A DNA stretch of 64,000 bases from Rhodocyclaceae bacterium (GCA_026417115.1 JAOADW010000038.1:28702-92701), one strand, 5' to 3'. Counted from the stretch's first letter, positions 36,980 through 46,804 are shown. Notes: a model not told the origin generated them from the sequence alone. A program made the numbers and translations.

Positions 36980-36996
36980 TGCGACACGATACCGCA
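36980..36996 (-). promoter_or_regulatory. Weak copy of the TGCGRC-N5-GYCGCA repeat before ccoN (copy 4)
   Basis: TGCGAC-ACGAT-ACCGCA matches the repeat seen before the copper-uptake genes except for one position of the second arm. It is 63 bp before ccoN, near the transcription start predicted from the FNR box. Such four-base half-site pairs can occur by chance in GC-rich DNA. Confidence 0.3.
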
Positions 36997-37014
36997 GCTT
37001 GGCCCTTAGGCATT

Positions 37015-37028
37015 TTGATTCAAATCAA
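37015..37028 (-). promoter_or_regulatory. Perfect FNR box controlling ccoNOQP
   Basis: TTGAT-TCAA-ATCAA is an exact FNR consensus palindrome. If it is centred at -41.5, transcription of ccoN would start near 36980, leaving a leader of about 63 bases. A -10-like TATCGT is found at the right distance. An fnr gene is present at 23450-24208. Confidence 0.9.
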
Positions 37029-37098
37029 ACTTTCTCATCAATAGTCGTTTTCATCCCGCGAAAAGAGAAACTTATGACTGAAAAACGCCCAGGAGAGC

Positions 37099-37126
37099 AA
37101 AAAAAAGGGTGCGCTCTCGCGCACCC
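37099..37126 (-). terminator. Intrinsic terminator after ccoS
   Basis: On the minus strand, GGGTGCGC and GCGCACCC form a perfect 8-bp stem with a GAGA tetraloop, followed by eight T residues. It lies about 65 bases after the ccoS stop and before the ccoN promoter, so ccoIS and ccoNOQP are separate transcription units. Confidence 0.92.
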
Positions 37127-37190
37127 CCAACCCCAACAGAGAGACTAACCAAGCCAACGCCCAGCGCGTTGTTGGAATGAAGTTTGCGCA

Positions 37191-37415
37191 TCAGGAACGC
37201 CTTCCGCTTTGATCTGGGTCAACAGATGCGCATTTTTCCCTCCCATCAGCAGGGGTATTGTGCGACCGCGGGGGGGTATCGTCGTCCATCAGGATCCGAT
37301 AGGCCGGCCCTTCGAGGTCTTCGAGCTGACCGCTCTTGAGCGCCCACCAAAAGACGACGCCAATGAGAAAGACTAGGCCGACAGAAATCGGGATCAACAA
37401 AAAGAGGATTTCCAT
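37191..37415 (-). CDS. ccoS: CcoS, cbb3 oxidase maturation protein
   Basis: The 74-residue protein has one membrane helix (MEILFLLIPISVGLVFLIG) and the CcoS signature WALKSGQLEDLEGPAYRIL. CcoS is needed to insert haem and copper cofactors into CcoN. The ATG at 37415 is chosen over an upstream one because it follows GGAGAAGG and gives the family start. It is 223 bp downstream of ccoI; that gap contains a small repeat element. Confidence 0.92.
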   Translation of the reverse strand: MEILFLLIPISVGLVFLIGVVFWWALKSGQLEDLEGPAYRILMDDDTPPRSHNTPADGREKCASVDPDQSGRRS

Positions 37416-37492
37416 CACCTTCTCCTCGCAAGACCAACATCCCATCATCCAAGCGGGCTTGGCGACACCGCATGCCTCTCGCCCACTTTCGC

Positions 37493-37642
37493 CTAAGAAA
37501 CCTCTGAATAACCTGCTGCGCGGCCGGATGGCTGCGTTGCGCGATGCTCGCTGTCTCGCCTCACCTTTGTGATGTCTCGCTCACTGCGCACCCGACGCCT
37601 TGCCCCTAAGCCGCTCGCCACGGTGTTTCAGGGTTTCCCTAA
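37493..37642. repeat. MITE-like element, copy A (about 150 bp)
   Basis: The ends are imperfect inverted repeats, CTAAGAAACCTCTGAA on the left and the complement of CTTAGGGAAACCCTGAA on the right. Forty-four bases inside the right end match copy B at 60302-60370 at 39 positions. No coding capacity is seen. The element abuts ccoI so closely that its terminal CTAAG supplies the ccoI stop codon (TAG). Confidence 0.6.
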
Positions 37643-40092
37643 GCAACCTTTTTCTGCAAGCGCAAGGCATTGACGACGACGAGCAAAGAGCTTGCTGACA
37701 TGCCAATGCCAGCCAACCATGGCGTGACTAAACCCGCCATCGCTAAGGGGATCGCCGTAATGTTGTAGGCGAATGCCCAAAGGAGATTCTGCCTGACGAT
37801 GGACAAAGTGCGGCGAGCCAATCTCACGGCGGCGGCTAGACGTGTCAGATCGTGGCTCAGCAACACGATGTCCGCATGAGCGCGCGCGAGTTCTGCACCC
37901 GTGCCTAGGGCAATCGACACATGCGCCTGGGCGAGCACGGGCGCGTCATTGACGCCATCACCGACCATCGCCACCGTCTTTCCCTGCTGCTGCAATGTCT
38001 TGACGAACGCATGCTTTTGTTCCGGTGTCTGCGCGCCATGAAAGTCCGCAATGCCGAGCTCCTGCGCCAAGACGGCCACCGTGGCCGGCGCATCGCCCGA
38101 GAGAATCGTGAGCTGCACGCCCAGTTTCCTCAGCGCATCGATCGTCGTTTTCGCCTCTGCACGCAAGGCATCCGCAAGACGAAACCAAGCCAGCCACCCT
38201 TCTTCATCGCCGAGCGCCACGACCGTTTCGCCTTGCGCGCGCCAGGAGAGCACCTGGGCGGGCATCGGCTGAGCATGCAATGCAGCAACGAAATCGGGGG
38301 CGCCGATGCGCACGCGTCTGCCCGTTTTTTCTCGCGCCTCGAGTCCTTGGCCGGTGACGGCGAGAAGGTCGGTCAGCGATGCCGCCTCTCCCGCACCGAC
38401 TTTTTCTTGCAACGCGCGAGCAAGCGGGTGCTCCGATCCAGCCTCGAGCGCGCGCACCAAGCCTTGCACGCGCGCAGGCTCGACATTTTCCCCAATCACC
38501 ATATCCACGACCGTTGGCCGGCCGACGGTGAGCGTGCCGGTCTTGTCGAAGATCCAGTGATCGGCGCGCGCCAAGGTTTCGATCGCATGGCCGCGCGTAA
38601 TCAACACGCCCAACCGCGCCATGCTACCCGTGGCTACGGTCAAGGCAGCCGGCGTTGCCAGCGAAAGCGCACAGGGACAGCTCACCACCAGCACCGCGAC
38701 GAAGATCCAGAGCGCCTGCGACGGGTCGGCATGCCACCAATAGGCGGCCGTCACTGCGGCAAGCAGCAAGAGCGCGCCGACGAAGCGCGCCGCGACGCGA
38801 TCGGCGAGCACGACGAGGCGGGGCTTTTCCGCCGCGGCCTCTTCCATCAGCCGACGAATGGAAGCCAGGCGAGTCGCTTCACCAACGCGCGTAAGCCTCA
38901 CGATCAAAGGACTCTCGACATTGACGCTGCCACCGATCACGGCATCGCCCGGGGCTTTCGCAATCGGGCGACTTTCGCCGGTAAGCAAAGATTCGTCGCA
39001 GCTCGACCTCCCTTCGAGCACGACGCCATCTCCGGGCACCGTCTCCCCAGGTTTGACGCGTACGACGTCATCGACAGCCAAATCCGCGACGGCCACCCGC
39101 TCGCTGACATAGGTCGCTTCGGCTGGACGCCAACCTGAAAGCCTTTCCGCGAAGGTCGGCATGATCTTGGCGAGTTCCTCGACGCCGCGCACGGCCTTTT
39201 GGCGCGCCATCATCTCGAGATAGCGTCCAGAGAGCAAGAAGAACACGAACATCGTAACGGAATCGAAATACACCTCGCCGGAGGCGGTGAGCGTGGCCCA
39301 GACGCTGGCAAGAAAGGCGCTCGCGAGACCCAGCGCCACGGGAACGTCCATGCCGATACGCCGCCACTTGAGATCGCGCAAGGCCGAAACGAAAAAAGGC
39401 GCGGCCGAATACACCATCACGGGGAGCGTCAGCACGAGACTCGCCCATCGCATCAGCTGCTCGATTTCGAGCGGCATGTCGTCGCTGGCGAGATAAACCG
39501 GCACCGCATACATCATCACCTGCATCATGCCGAAGCCAGCAACGAACAAGCGCCACAACGCCGCACGCCTTTCCTTGCGCGCCAAAGCCTCGGCGCGCGT
39601 AGCGTCATAAGGATGGGCGCGATAGCCGATGGCCTGGATCGCGGCCAAGAGATCGGAAAGTTTGGTGATGCGCGTATCCCAGCGCACACGTGCGCGCCGC
39701 GTCGCATAATTGATGTCCACGGCAGTCACGCCGGGCTGTCGGGCGAGGTGCGTTTCGTTGAGCCAGACGCAGGCTGCACACGTGATGCCCTCGAGGATCA
39801 GCGACGCTTCCGCCTCATGCTCGCCGATCGGCCGCACGAAATTCTTTTGCACTTCCGGCCGATCGAAAAGCCCGAGTTCCGAGAGCGCAAGCGGCAGCGC
39901 TTCGCGGGGACTTTCCGGCAGTGCATCTCGATGGCGATAGTAATCGGCAAGACCATTGGCCACGATCGCCGTGGCGACGGCCTCGCAGCCAGCGCAGCAC
40001 ATGCGGCGTGGCGCGCCATCGATCTCGACGACGAAATCGACACCCGCCGGAATCGGCAAGCCACAGTGATAGCAGGATTCTTCGTGCGCCAA
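37639..40092 (-). CDS. ccoI: CcoI, copper P1B-type ATPase for cbb3 assembly
   Basis: The 817-residue pump has an N-terminal Cys-rich domain (CYHCGLPIPAG and CCAGCEAVA), an HMA domain with GITCAAC, eight helices, CPC in SCPCALSLATPAAL, DKTGT, an intact SEHPLA motif and GDGVNDAPVL. CcoI/FixI ATPases export Cu+ slowly to the periplasm to load the CuB centre of CcoN. ccoS follows. Its stop codon is formed by the end of a repeat element, so the C-terminus (LQKKVA) may have been trimmed or extended by insertion. Confidence 0.94.
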   Translation of the reverse strand: MAHEESCYHCGLPIPAGVDFVVEIDGAPRRMCCAGCEAVATAIVANGLADYYRHRDALPESPREALPLALSELGLFDRPEVQKNFVRPIGEHEAEASLILEGITCAACVWLNETHLARQPGVTAVDINYATRRARVRWDTRITKLSDLLAAIQAIGYRAHPYDATRAEALARKERRAALWRLFVAGFGMMQVMMYAVPVYLASDDMPLEIEQLMRWASLVLTLPVMVYSAAPFFVSALRDLKWRRIGMDVPVALGLASAFLASVWATLTASGEVYFDSVTMFVFFLLSGRYLEMMARQKAVRGVEELAKIMPTFAERLSGWRPAEATYVSERVAVADLAVDDVVRVKPGETVPGDGVVLEGRSSCDESLLTGESRPIAKAPGDAVIGGSVNVESPLIVRLTRVGEATRLASIRRLMEEAAAEKPRLVVLADRVAARFVGALLLLAAVTAAYWWHADPSQALWIFVAVLVVSCPCALSLATPAALTVATGSMARLGVLITRGHAIETLARADHWIFDKTGTLTVGRPTVVDMVIGENVEPARVQGLVRALEAGSEHPLARALQEKVGAGEAASLTDLLAVTGQGLEAREKTGRRVRIGAPDFVAALHAQPMPAQVLSWRAQGETVVALGDEEGWLAWFRLADALRAEAKTTIDALRKLGVQLTILSGDAPATVAVLAQELGIADFHGAQTPEQKHAFVKTLQQQGKTVAMVGDGVNDAPVLAQAHVSIALGTGAELARAHADIVLLSHDLTRLAAAVRLARRTLSIVRQNLLWAFAYNITAIPLAMAGLVTPWLAGIGMSASSLLVVVNALRLQKKVA

Positions 40093-40860
40093 TTACTTCG
40101 GTTGCATGCGGATCGCGCCATCGAGGCGGATCGTTTCGCCGTTGAGATAGGCGTTTTCGATGAGTTCCGTCACGAGCGAAGCGAACTCTTCGGGACGACC
40201 GAGTCGCGGCGGAAAGGGCACCATTTTCGCCAAGGATTCTTGGATTTCAGGCGCCATGCCTTCCATCATCGGCGTCTGGAAGATGCCTGGGGCGATGGAA
40301 AGCACGCGGATGCCATACCGTGCGAGATCACGTGCGATAGGGAGAATCATGGCGATGACGCCGCCTTTTGCCGCCGCATAGGCGGCTTGGCCAATCTGCC
40401 CCTCATAGGCCGCGATCGAGGCCGTAGCAATGATGACGCCCCGCTCGCCCTCCTCGTTCGGCGCATTTGCTGCCATGGCTTCGGCAGAAAGCCGTATCGC
40501 GTTGAAGGCGCCAATCAAATTGACCTCGATCACACGCCGAAAGCTTTCCAGCCGATGCGGCCCCTCCTTGCCGAGCGTTTTTTCCCCCATGACGATGCCG
40601 GCGCAATGAATCAGGCCATGCAGCGCACCAAATGCCGTGCGCGTTGCCTCGAGGCATGCTTTCATATCCGTTTCAGAAACGACATCCGTCGCGAAGAAGC
40701 GGCAACAGGAGCCAATTTCGGAAGACAACGCCTCTCCCCGCGCGCGATCGACGTCGGCGATCATGATTCTCGCGCCGCGCGCCGCAAGATATCTCACCGT
40801 ACCGGCGCCAAGTCCGGAGGCGCCCCCCGTGACGAGAAAGACATTACCGTCGATGCGCAT
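40093..40860 (-). CDS. Short-chain dehydrogenase, 3-hydroxyacyl-CoA dehydrogenase type
   Basis: The 255-residue Rossmann enzyme has the NAD-binding motif TGGASGLGAGT, the NAG-like HCAGI segment, and the catalytic Ser in TASIAAYEG plus the YAAAK motif. The overall style matches HSD17B10-like type II 3-hydroxyacyl-CoA dehydrogenases of beta-oxidation. ATG 40860 follows AGAGGGGGG; an in-frame start ten codons upstream is less typical. Its stop is directly before ccoI on the same strand, which looks like chance proximity rather than shared function. Confidence 0.85.
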   Translation of the reverse strand: MRIDGNVFLVTGGASGLGAGTVRYLAARGARIMIADVDRARGEALSSEIGSCCRFFATDVVSETDMKACLEATRTAFGALHGLIHCAGIVMGEKTLGKEGPHRLESFRRVIEVNLIGAFNAIRLSAEAMAANAPNEEGERGVIIATASIAAYEGQIGQAAYAAAKGGVIAMILPIARDLARYGIRVLSIAPGIFQTPMMEGMAPEIQESLAKMVPFPPRLGRPEEFASLVTELIENAYLNGETIRLDGAIRMQPK

Positions 40861-40996
40861 GCATCGCCCCCCTCTAACACGCTTACTCACTCAAATGATT
40901 TTTCCATTTTAGGGTGAAAGCCTGCGCTCTCGTTTTTTCGCGCAGCTCCTTTCGTTATGATACAAACCTTATACGGAACTGTCTTCCACTTAGGAC

Positions 40997-41542
40997 ATGA
41001 AGCCACGCATTCATCCCACGGGCGTCGAAGTCAATTTTTCGCCCAATGAATTCATCGTCAGCAAGACCGACACCACGGGCCGCATCACTTACGCCAATCG
41101 CGTCTTCATGCGCGTCGCCGACTATCCCGAGGAAGCCTTGCTCGGCGTCCAGCACAACATCGTGCGTCATCCCGACATGCCGCGCGGCGCCTTCAAGCAT
41201 CTCTGGGATACGCTCGGCCGCGGCGCCGAATGGTTCGGTTTCGTCAAGAACATGACCTCGAAAGGGCACCATTACTGGGTCTTCGCCAACGTCACGCCCG
41301 ACTATGAAGCCGGCCGACTGATCGGCTATTACTCGGTGCGCCGACAGGCGCCGCGGGTGGCCATCGACTTTCTCTCGCCGATTTACGCCGAAATGTTGCG
41401 CATCGAACGGGAAGCCGGCGCGGCGCGCGCCTGTGAAGCCTCTCTGAGTTGGCTGACCGGACAACTCACCCAGCTCAACACGAATTATGAGACGCTGGTT
41501 TTGGGCCTCTTCCATGGCGAGCTGCCCCGCAGCGCATGCTAG
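40997..41542 (+). CDS. PAS-domain protein, Aer-like
   Basis: The 181-residue protein holds one N-terminal PAS domain with Aer-style motifs (NEFIVSKTDTTGRITYANRVF, shown here in part, and NIVRHPDMPRGAFKHLW), followed by a helical tail. Aer PAS domains bind FAD and sense redox state for aerotaxis. It has no membrane or signalling domain of its own and is followed 30 bases later by an MCP gene, so the two products may form a split aerotaxis receptor. Haem is an alternative ligand. Confidence 0.85.
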   Translation: MKPRIHPTGVEVNFSPNEFIVSKTDTTGRITYANRVFMRVADYPEEALLGVQHNIVRHPDMPRGAFKHLWDTLGRGAEWFGFVKNMTSKGHHYWVFANVTPDYEAGRLIGYYSVRRQAPRVAIDFLSPIYAEMLRIEREAGAARACEASLSWLTGQLTQLNTNYETLVLGLFHGELPRSAC

Positions 41543-41572
41543 AAGCCAAGATCTCGAAAAGGTTGTGAAAAA

Positions 41573-43084
41573 ATGGACGACGCCAGCACGCTGCTCAAGC
41601 CGACGAGCCCCGCCAGTCACGGCATTCCCTTTCTGCGCCATTCCCTGCGCACGCTGCTGATCGCCTTTCTTCTACTCTTTGCGGTGAGCCTTGCCTATGC
41701 AAGTTGGCAGGGCGGGTTTTCTTGGCCTTATGCGGTGTTTTTCCTGCTGGCGCTTGTGCTTGCCTGGTTGGCCGACCGGCTATGGGGAAGGCCGCTGGCG
41801 ACGCTCGCCCGCATCCATCATGCGCTGTCGTTGGCCAAGAGCGGCCAACTCACCGTGCGCATCACGCACACCAAAGGCCTTGGCGAATTCGGCAAGATCG
41901 TCTGGGAGCTCAACGACTTCCTCGACCTCGTGGAAGCCTTCTTCAAAGACGCGGAAACTTGTTTCGCACGCGCCTCGCGCGGCGATTTTGTGCGCTATGC
42001 GTTCGCTGAGGGCATGCCTGGCATGATGGGCACGGCCATGAACAACATCAACAAGGCGCTTGCGGCCATGCGCGCTGCCGACGAATTCGCACGCAAGAAC
42101 CGCCTGTCGAGCGAATTGCATCAGCTCAACACGGGCAATTTGCTCAAAAACCTGGCGGGCAACCAGGCCGATCTCGTCGGCGTCGCCGACGAGATGGGGC
42201 AAGTCGTCGCCGTCGCCGAAACAAATGCGCAAGGCGCCAGCGCGAGCCAGAAGACGGTGGTGGCGATGGCCCGGTCATTGGCCGAGATTGAGCGCCACAT
42301 GGGACAGATGTCGGAAACCGCGGCGGCCCTGGGACAAGCCAGCAGCCAGATCGACCGCGCCGTGCAATTGATCGCCGACATCACCGAGCAGACCAATCTC
42401 CTTGCGCTCAACGCGGCGATCGAAGCCGCACGCGCAGGCGAAGTCGGCCGTGGTTTCGCGGTCGTTGCCGACGAGGTCAGGAAACTCGCTGACCGCACGC
42501 GTGGAGCCACCGTTGAGATCGCCGGCATCATTGCAAGCTTCCGCACGCAAGTCGAGCGCATGGTGCAACAAACCGACGTCCTCGGCGAAGAAATCCACAA
42601 AACCAGCGGCAGCATCGCCGGTTTCGAAGAGCAGTTTGCAGCCGTGGCGCTGAGCGCGCAACAGACGATCGCCGCGCTTACAAAGGCCAAGGACCTCGCC
42701 TTTGCGTCGCTGACGAAACTTGACCACGTGATCTACATGCAGCGTGCCTACACCGCGATCGAAAAAGGCGGCGAGGGCGAGGAAGCGAAAGCCGTCGCCG
42801 TGGCGCCCACCCAGTGTCGTCTTGGCAAATGGTATTACGAAGGGCACGGCAAGGCAGCCTTTTCCCAGCTGCCGGCCTATGCTGCGCTCGAAGCGCCGCA
42901 CCGTCGAGTCCATGAAGGCGCGCAGGCGGCACTGGCTGCTGCCCAGGAGGATTGGCTCCACGATGAAGCCGTGCTGCAACGCATCGTCGATCACATGCGC
43001 AGCGCTGAAGAGGGCTCTCAAGGCGTAATCCGCCTGATCGACGAGATGATGAAGCAGAAATATACGCCCGTCGTCAAACGATGA
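41573..43084 (+). CDS. Methyl-accepting chemotaxis protein with CZB domain
   Basis: The 503-residue protein has two nearby N-terminal membrane helices (about 25-65) with almost no periplasmic domain, a HAMP-like segment, a coiled-coil signalling domain with the hairpin tip [20 protein letters not shown], and a C-terminal zinc-binding CZB domain. The CZB ligands are visible in [20 protein letters not shown] and [12 protein letters not shown] domains respond to zinc or hypochlorous acid. The lack of a periplasmic sensor suggests it acts with the PAS protein encoded just upstream. It overlaps mnmA by 11 bases, tail to tail. Confidence 0.92.
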   Translation: MDDASTLLKPTSPASHGIPFLRHSLRTLLIAFLLLFAVSLAYASWQGGFSWPYAVFFLLALVLAWLADRLWGRPLATLARIHHALSLAKSGQLTVRITHTKGLGEFGKIVWELNDFLDLVEAFFKDAETCFARASRGDFVRYAFAEGMPGMMGTAMNNINKALAAMRAADEFARKNRLSSELHQLNTGNLLKNLAGNQADLVGVADEMGQVVAVAETNAQGASASQKTVVAMARSLAEIERHMGQMSETAAALGQASSQIDRAVQLIADITEQTNLLALNAAIEAARAGEVGRGFAVVADEVRKLADRTRGATVEIAGIIASFRTQVERMVQQTDVLGEEIHKTSGSIAGFEEQFAAVALSAQQTIAALTKAKDLAFASLTKLDHVIYMQRAYTAIEKGGEGEEAKAVAVAPTQCRLGKWYYEGHGKAAFSQLPAYAALEAPHRRVHEGAQAALAAAQEDWLHDEAVLQRIVDHMRSAEEGSQGVIRLIDEMMKQKYTPVVKR

Positions 43085-44147
43085 CGCCGCCGCCCAAGCA
43101 GACGTTCGACTCGTAGAGCACCACGGATTGGCCAGGCGTCACCGCCCACTGCGGCGCGGCGAAGGCCACTTCGCAGCGTTCGTCATCGACGTATTCGATC
43201 TCACAGGGCGCATCGGGCATGCGGTAACGCGTCTTCGCCGCATAGACCCAATGCGGATGCGGCGGTTTGCCCGCGATCCATGAAAGCTTTGTCGCCACCA
43301 GTCGGTCGCGCAGAAGCGCGGGGTGATCATGGCCTTGCACCACATAGAGGATGTTGCGCGCGAGGTCTTTCTTCGCCACATACCAGGGCGCCTCGCTTCC
43401 CCCCTTGACGCCGCCGATTTTCAATCCCTCGCGCTGGCCGATTGTGTAATAGGCGAGCCCCTGATGCTCGCCGAGCAGATAGCCGTCGTCGAGGCGACGG
43501 ATTTCGCCGGGCGTCTTGGGCAAGTAACGGGCGAGGAATTCACGAAACCGCCGTTCGCCGATGAAACAGATGCCCGTCGAATCTTTTTTGGCGTGGTTTG
43601 GCAAGCCCGCCTGGCGTGCGATCTCCCGCACTTCGCGTTTATAGAGGCTGCCCAGGGGGAAAAGCGTGCGCGCAAGCTGCTCTTGGGTCAGCCGATAAAG
43701 GAAATAGCTCTGATCCTTCGTGCCGTCCTCGGCCTTGAGGAGCTGATAGTGTCCCTGGAACTTGCGCACTTGGGCGTAATGTCCGGTGGCGATGTAATCA
43801 GCACCCAAGGACAGCGCGTGATCGAGAAAAACTCGAAACTTGATTTCGGCATTGCAGAGCACGTCGGGGTTGGGCGTGCGGCCTGCCTCGTATTCGCATA
43901 GAAACTCGGCAAACACGCGCTCGCGGTATGCAGCGGAAAAATTGACGGCTTCGAGGGGGATGCCGATGACGTCGGCGGCCGCCGCCGCGTCGATCAAATC
44001 CTGCCGAGAAGTGCAGTAAGCATCTGTATCGTCGTCTTCCCAATTCTTCATGAACAAGCCGACGACCTCAAAGCCCTCTCGCTTGAGCAGCAACGCGGCG
44101 ACCGAGGAATCGACGCCGCCGGACATCCCGACGATGACACGGCTCAT
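43074..44147 (-). CDS. mnmA: tRNA 2-thiouridylase MnmA
   Basis: The 357-residue enzyme puts sulfur at U34 of Lys, Glu and Gln tRNAs. It has the ATP pyrophosphatase loop [15 protein letters not shown], the catalytic Cys in NPDVLCN and the second in [12 protein letters not shown], and a conserved C-terminal barrel. The length is standard. The Nudix gene overlaps its start by four bases (ATGA). Confidence 0.97.
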   Translation of the reverse strand: MSRVIVGMSGGVDSSVAALLLKREGFEVVGLFMKNWEDDDTDAYCTSRQDLIDAAAAADVIGIPLEAVNFSAAYRERVFAEFLCEYEAGRTPNPDVLCNAEIKFRVFLDHALSLGADYIATGHYAQVRKFQGHYQLLKAEDGTKDQSYFLYRLTQEQLARTLFPLGSLYKREVREIARQAGLPNHAKKDSTGICFIGERRFREFLARYLPKTPGEIRRLDDGYLLGEHQGLAYYTIGQREGLKIGGVKGGSEAPWYVAKKDLARNILYVVQGHDHPALLRDRLVATKLSWIAGKPPHPHWVYAAKTRYRMPDAPCEIEYVDDERCEVAFAAPQWAVTPGQSVVLYESNVCLGGGVIV

Positions 44148-44608
44148 GGTGCGCCCGAATAATGATGGATCAGCTCGAGCGGATACCTTCGTCCCGCCAG
44201 ATAGTCCTCAATGCAGCGCCACACCAACGGGCTGCGATGCTGTGCGCGCCGCGCCGCGATTTCCTCGCGCGCAAGCCACACGGTGCGCACGATGCCCACG
44301 TCGAGCGGGCGATCGGCCTCGTATGGGCCGAGCTCGCCTGAAAACGCGAAGCGCAAGTAGGTGACGCCGCTCTCCGGATTGCGCCACTGATAGACGCCAA
44401 TGAGCGCTTGGGGCTCGAAATGATAAGCAGTCTCCTCGAGCGTTTCCCGCTGGCAACCTCGCCAGAGCGACTCGCCTTCATCGAGATGTCCCGCCGGCTG
44501 ATTCAAGCGCAGCCCTTCGGAAGTTTCCTCTTCGACCAACAAAAAGCGTCCATCGCGTTCGATGACCGCGGCCACCGTCACATGCGGGCGCCAGATATGC
44601 TCGTTCAT
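44144..44608 (-). CDS. Nudix hydrolase, NudJ-like
   Basis: The 154-residue protein has a Nudix box around residues 40-62 (GHLDEGES, seven residues, then RETLEET), the start [23 protein letters not shown], and an overall match to NudJ-type thiamine-pyrophosphate or nucleotide hydrolases. Genes of this type often lie beside mnmA in proteobacteria, and here they overlap by four bases. Substrate unknown. Confidence 0.9.
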   Translation of the reverse strand: MNEHIWRPHVTVAAVIERDGRFLLVEEETSEGLRLNQPAGHLDEGESLWRGCQRETLEETAYHFEPQALIGVYQWRNPESGVTYLRFAFSGELGPYEADRPLDVGIVRTVWLAREEIAARRAQHRSPLVWRCIEDYLAGRRYPLELIHHYSGAP

Positions 44609-44672
44609 GGCTGCGCATTCTACAGGCGGCTGCTAGAATTCCACAGATTTTTCATTGCACGGAGAAACCGCC

Positions 44673-45593
44673 ATGTCCATGGCCGATCGCGACGGCTATA
44701 TCTGGTTCGACGGCAAGCTCGTGCCCTGGCGCGAAGCGACCATCCATGTGCTCACCCATTCCCTCCATTATGGTCTCGCCGTCTTCGAGGGACTGCGCGC
44801 CTACAAGACGGCCAAGGGAACGGCGATCTTCCGCCTCAAGGAACATACCGAGAGGCTCTTCAATTCAGCGCACATCTATCGCATGGCCATGCCCTTCGAT
44901 CGGCAAACCCTGATGGAGGCGCAAAAGGAAGTGCTGCGCGCCAATGGCCTCGAAGCCGGCTACATTCGGCCCATCGCCTTCTACGGTTCGGAAAAGATGG
45001 GGTTGTCGCCCAAAGGCTTGAAGACGCACGTCGCGATCGCTGCCTGGCCCTGGGGGGCCTATCTCGGCGAGGAAGGGCTGGAGCAGGGCATCCGCGTCAA
45101 GACCTCGAGCTACGCGCGCCACCACGTGAATGTCTCGATGTGCCGCGCCAAATATTCGGGCACGTATGCCAATTCCATACTCGCGAGCATGGAGGCGACC
45201 GATCATGGCTATGACGAGGCCCTCCTGCTCGACGTGGATGGTTTCGTGGCGGAAGGCGCCGGCGAGAATCTCTTCGTCATCAAAGACGGCGTCATTTACG
45301 AGCCGGAGATTGCGTCCGCCTTGATCGGCATCACGCGTGCGACCGTCATCACCTTAGCCAAGGAGCTTGGCTATACGGTGGTTTCCAAGCGGCTCACGCG
45401 CGACGATGTCTATATCGCCGACGAAGCCTTCTTCACCGGAACCGCCGCGGAAGTGACGCCGATCCGCGAGCTCGATGGCCGCACGATTGGCGAGGGACGC
45501 CGCGGTTTGATCACGACGCGCATTCAGAGCCGTTTCTTCGATGTCGTCAATGGTCGTGTGCCCGAGCACGAAGACTGGCTAACCTATGTCTGA
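44673..45593 (+). CDS. ilvE: Branched-chain amino acid aminotransferase
   Basis: The 306-residue class IV PLP enzyme makes Val, Leu and Ile from their 2-oxo acids. The PLP Lys is K160 in CRAKYSGTYANS, and the fold-type signature EGAGENLFVI is present. The ATG at 44673 follows GGAGAAACCGCC. It overlaps the zinc-finger gene by eight bases. The length and motifs fit IlvE better than D-amino-acid or aminodeoxychorismate enzymes. Confidence 0.94.
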   Translation: MSMADRDGYIWFDGKLVPWREATIHVLTHSLHYGLAVFEGLRAYKTAKGTAIFRLKEHTERLFNSAHIYRMAMPFDRQTLMEAQKEVLRANGLEAGYIRPIAFYGSEKMGLSPKGLKTHVAIAAWPWGAYLGEEGLEQGIRVKTSSYARHHVNVSMCRAKYSGTYANSILASMEATDHGYDEALLLDVDGFVAEGAGENLFVIKDGVIYEPEIASALIGITRATVITLAKELGYTVVSKRLTRDDVYIADEAFFTGTAAEVTPIRELDGRTIGEGRRGLITTRIQSRFFDVVNGRVPEHEDWLTYV

Positions 45594-45801
45594 GGTCATC
45601 ATGCCCACAATCGACGAAACGCGCCGCGAAGTCAGCGTAACCGCCGCGGATCTGCCTCTCTTTTGCCCGCGCGCAGGCGCGCCGCTTTGGGCGCGTCATC
45701 CGCGCGTCTATCTCGATGTCCTGAAGACGGGTGCCGCCACTTGCCCCTACTGCAGCACAACCTACCGCTTCACCGGCGCAAAGCCCAAGGGACATCACTG
45801 A
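45586..45801 (+). CDS. Zinc-finger CHCC-type small protein
   Basis: The 71-residue protein has the zf-CHCC arrangement: Cys in LFCPRAG, His in WARHPRVYLD and the CPYC pair in CPYCSTTYRF. Related proteins are the bacterial counterparts of the complex I subunit NDUFS6 and are often encoded by ilvE-waaF loci in betaproteobacteria. Its start overlaps the ilvE stop, and the heptosyltransferase start follows 10 bases after its stop. The function is unknown. Confidence 0.85.
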   Translation: MSEVIMPTIDETRREVSVTAADLPLFCPRAGAPLWARHPRVYLDVLKTGAATCPYCSTTYRFTGAKPKGHH

Positions 45802-45811
45802 AACTCCTCGC

Positions 45812-46804
45812 GTGAAAATCCTCATCGTCGCCCCCTCCTGGATCGGCGATGCGGTGATGACGCAGCCGCTGCTTGCGCGGCTTGCCGCCATGAGCCCAGC
45901 GCTCGAGATTCACGTCCTCGCCCCTCAATGGTGCGCGCCGCTTTTTGTGCGCATGCCCGAAGTCAAACGCGTGCTGGCCAACCCTTTCGGGCATGGCGTC
46001 TTCGATCTCGCCGGGCGATGGGCATTCGCTCGTGGCCTGCGCGATGAGCGTTTCCTGCGCGCTTACGTGCTGCCCAACTCATGGAAATCGGCGCTGATTC
46101 CTTTCTTTGCCGGCATTCCCGAGCGCATCGGCTATCGCGGAGAAGCGCGTTACATCCTGCTCAACCGCGTTCTACCCAACAGCCGACTGCCTCGTCTCGT
46201 CGATCGTTATCTCGCATTGGCAGGCCCCCTGCCGGATGAAACGCCACGCCCCCATCTCGTTTCCACGCATGCACAACAGCAACAGACGCGCCGCTTGCTG
46301 GGCCTTTCTCCGCCCACAGAGCCCATCGTCTTTTGCCCTGGCGCGGAATATGGGCCAGCCAAACGCTGGCCCGCAGCCCATTTCGCTGCCTTGGCCCGCC
46401 TCGTCGGGGAACGCCTGCAGCGGCCGGTCTGGTTGTTGGGAAGCGCCAAGGACGCGCCAGTCGGCGCCGAAATCGCCCGTATGGCACAGGAGTACGTGAC
46501 CGATCTCACGGGCCGCACCACACTCTCGCAGGCCATCGACTTACTCGCCGGCGCGTGGGCGGTCGTCACGAACGATTCTGGCCTCATGCACGTCGCCGCA
46601 GCGCTCGATCGTCGGCTCGTCGCCCTTTTCGGCTCCTCGAGCCCCGCCTTTACCCCACCGCTGTCTCCTCATGCCAAAATAGTGAGCCTGGGCCTGCCCT
46701 GCAGTCCCTGTTTTCAGCGCACGTGTCCTTTACCCGGCAAAGCGCAACTGGCCTGCCTGACAGGCATCACGCCCACAGAGGTTTTCTCACATCTCTGCCA
46801 ATGA
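45812..46804 (+). CDS. waaF: ADP-heptose:LPS heptosyltransferase II
   Basis: The 330-residue GT9 family enzyme adds the second heptose to the LPS inner core. It opens with VKILIVAPSWIGDAVMTQPLL and has the donor-binding part PGAEYGPAKRWP and DSGLMHVAAALDRRLVALFG. The GTG at 45812 is chosen as the start because it gives the conserved first strand; an upstream in-frame ATG belongs to the previous gene's region. Its stop overlaps the ATG of the next gene. Confidence 0.92.
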   Translation: MKILIVAPSWIGDAVMTQPLLARLAAMSPALEIHVLAPQWCAPLFVRMPEVKRVLANPFGHGVFDLAGRWAFARGLRDERFLRAYVLPNSWKSALIPFFAGIPERIGYRGEARYILLNRVLPNSRLPRLVDRYLALAGPLPDETPRPHLVSTHAQQQQTRRLLGLSPPTEPIVFCPGAEYGPAKRWPAAHFAALARLVGERLQRPVWLLGSAKDAPVGAEIARMAQEYVTDLTGRTTLSQAIDLLAGAWAVVTNDSGLMHVAAALDRRLVALFGSSSPAFTPPLSPHAKIVSLGLPCSPCFQRTCPLPGKAQLACLTGITPTEVFSHLCQ

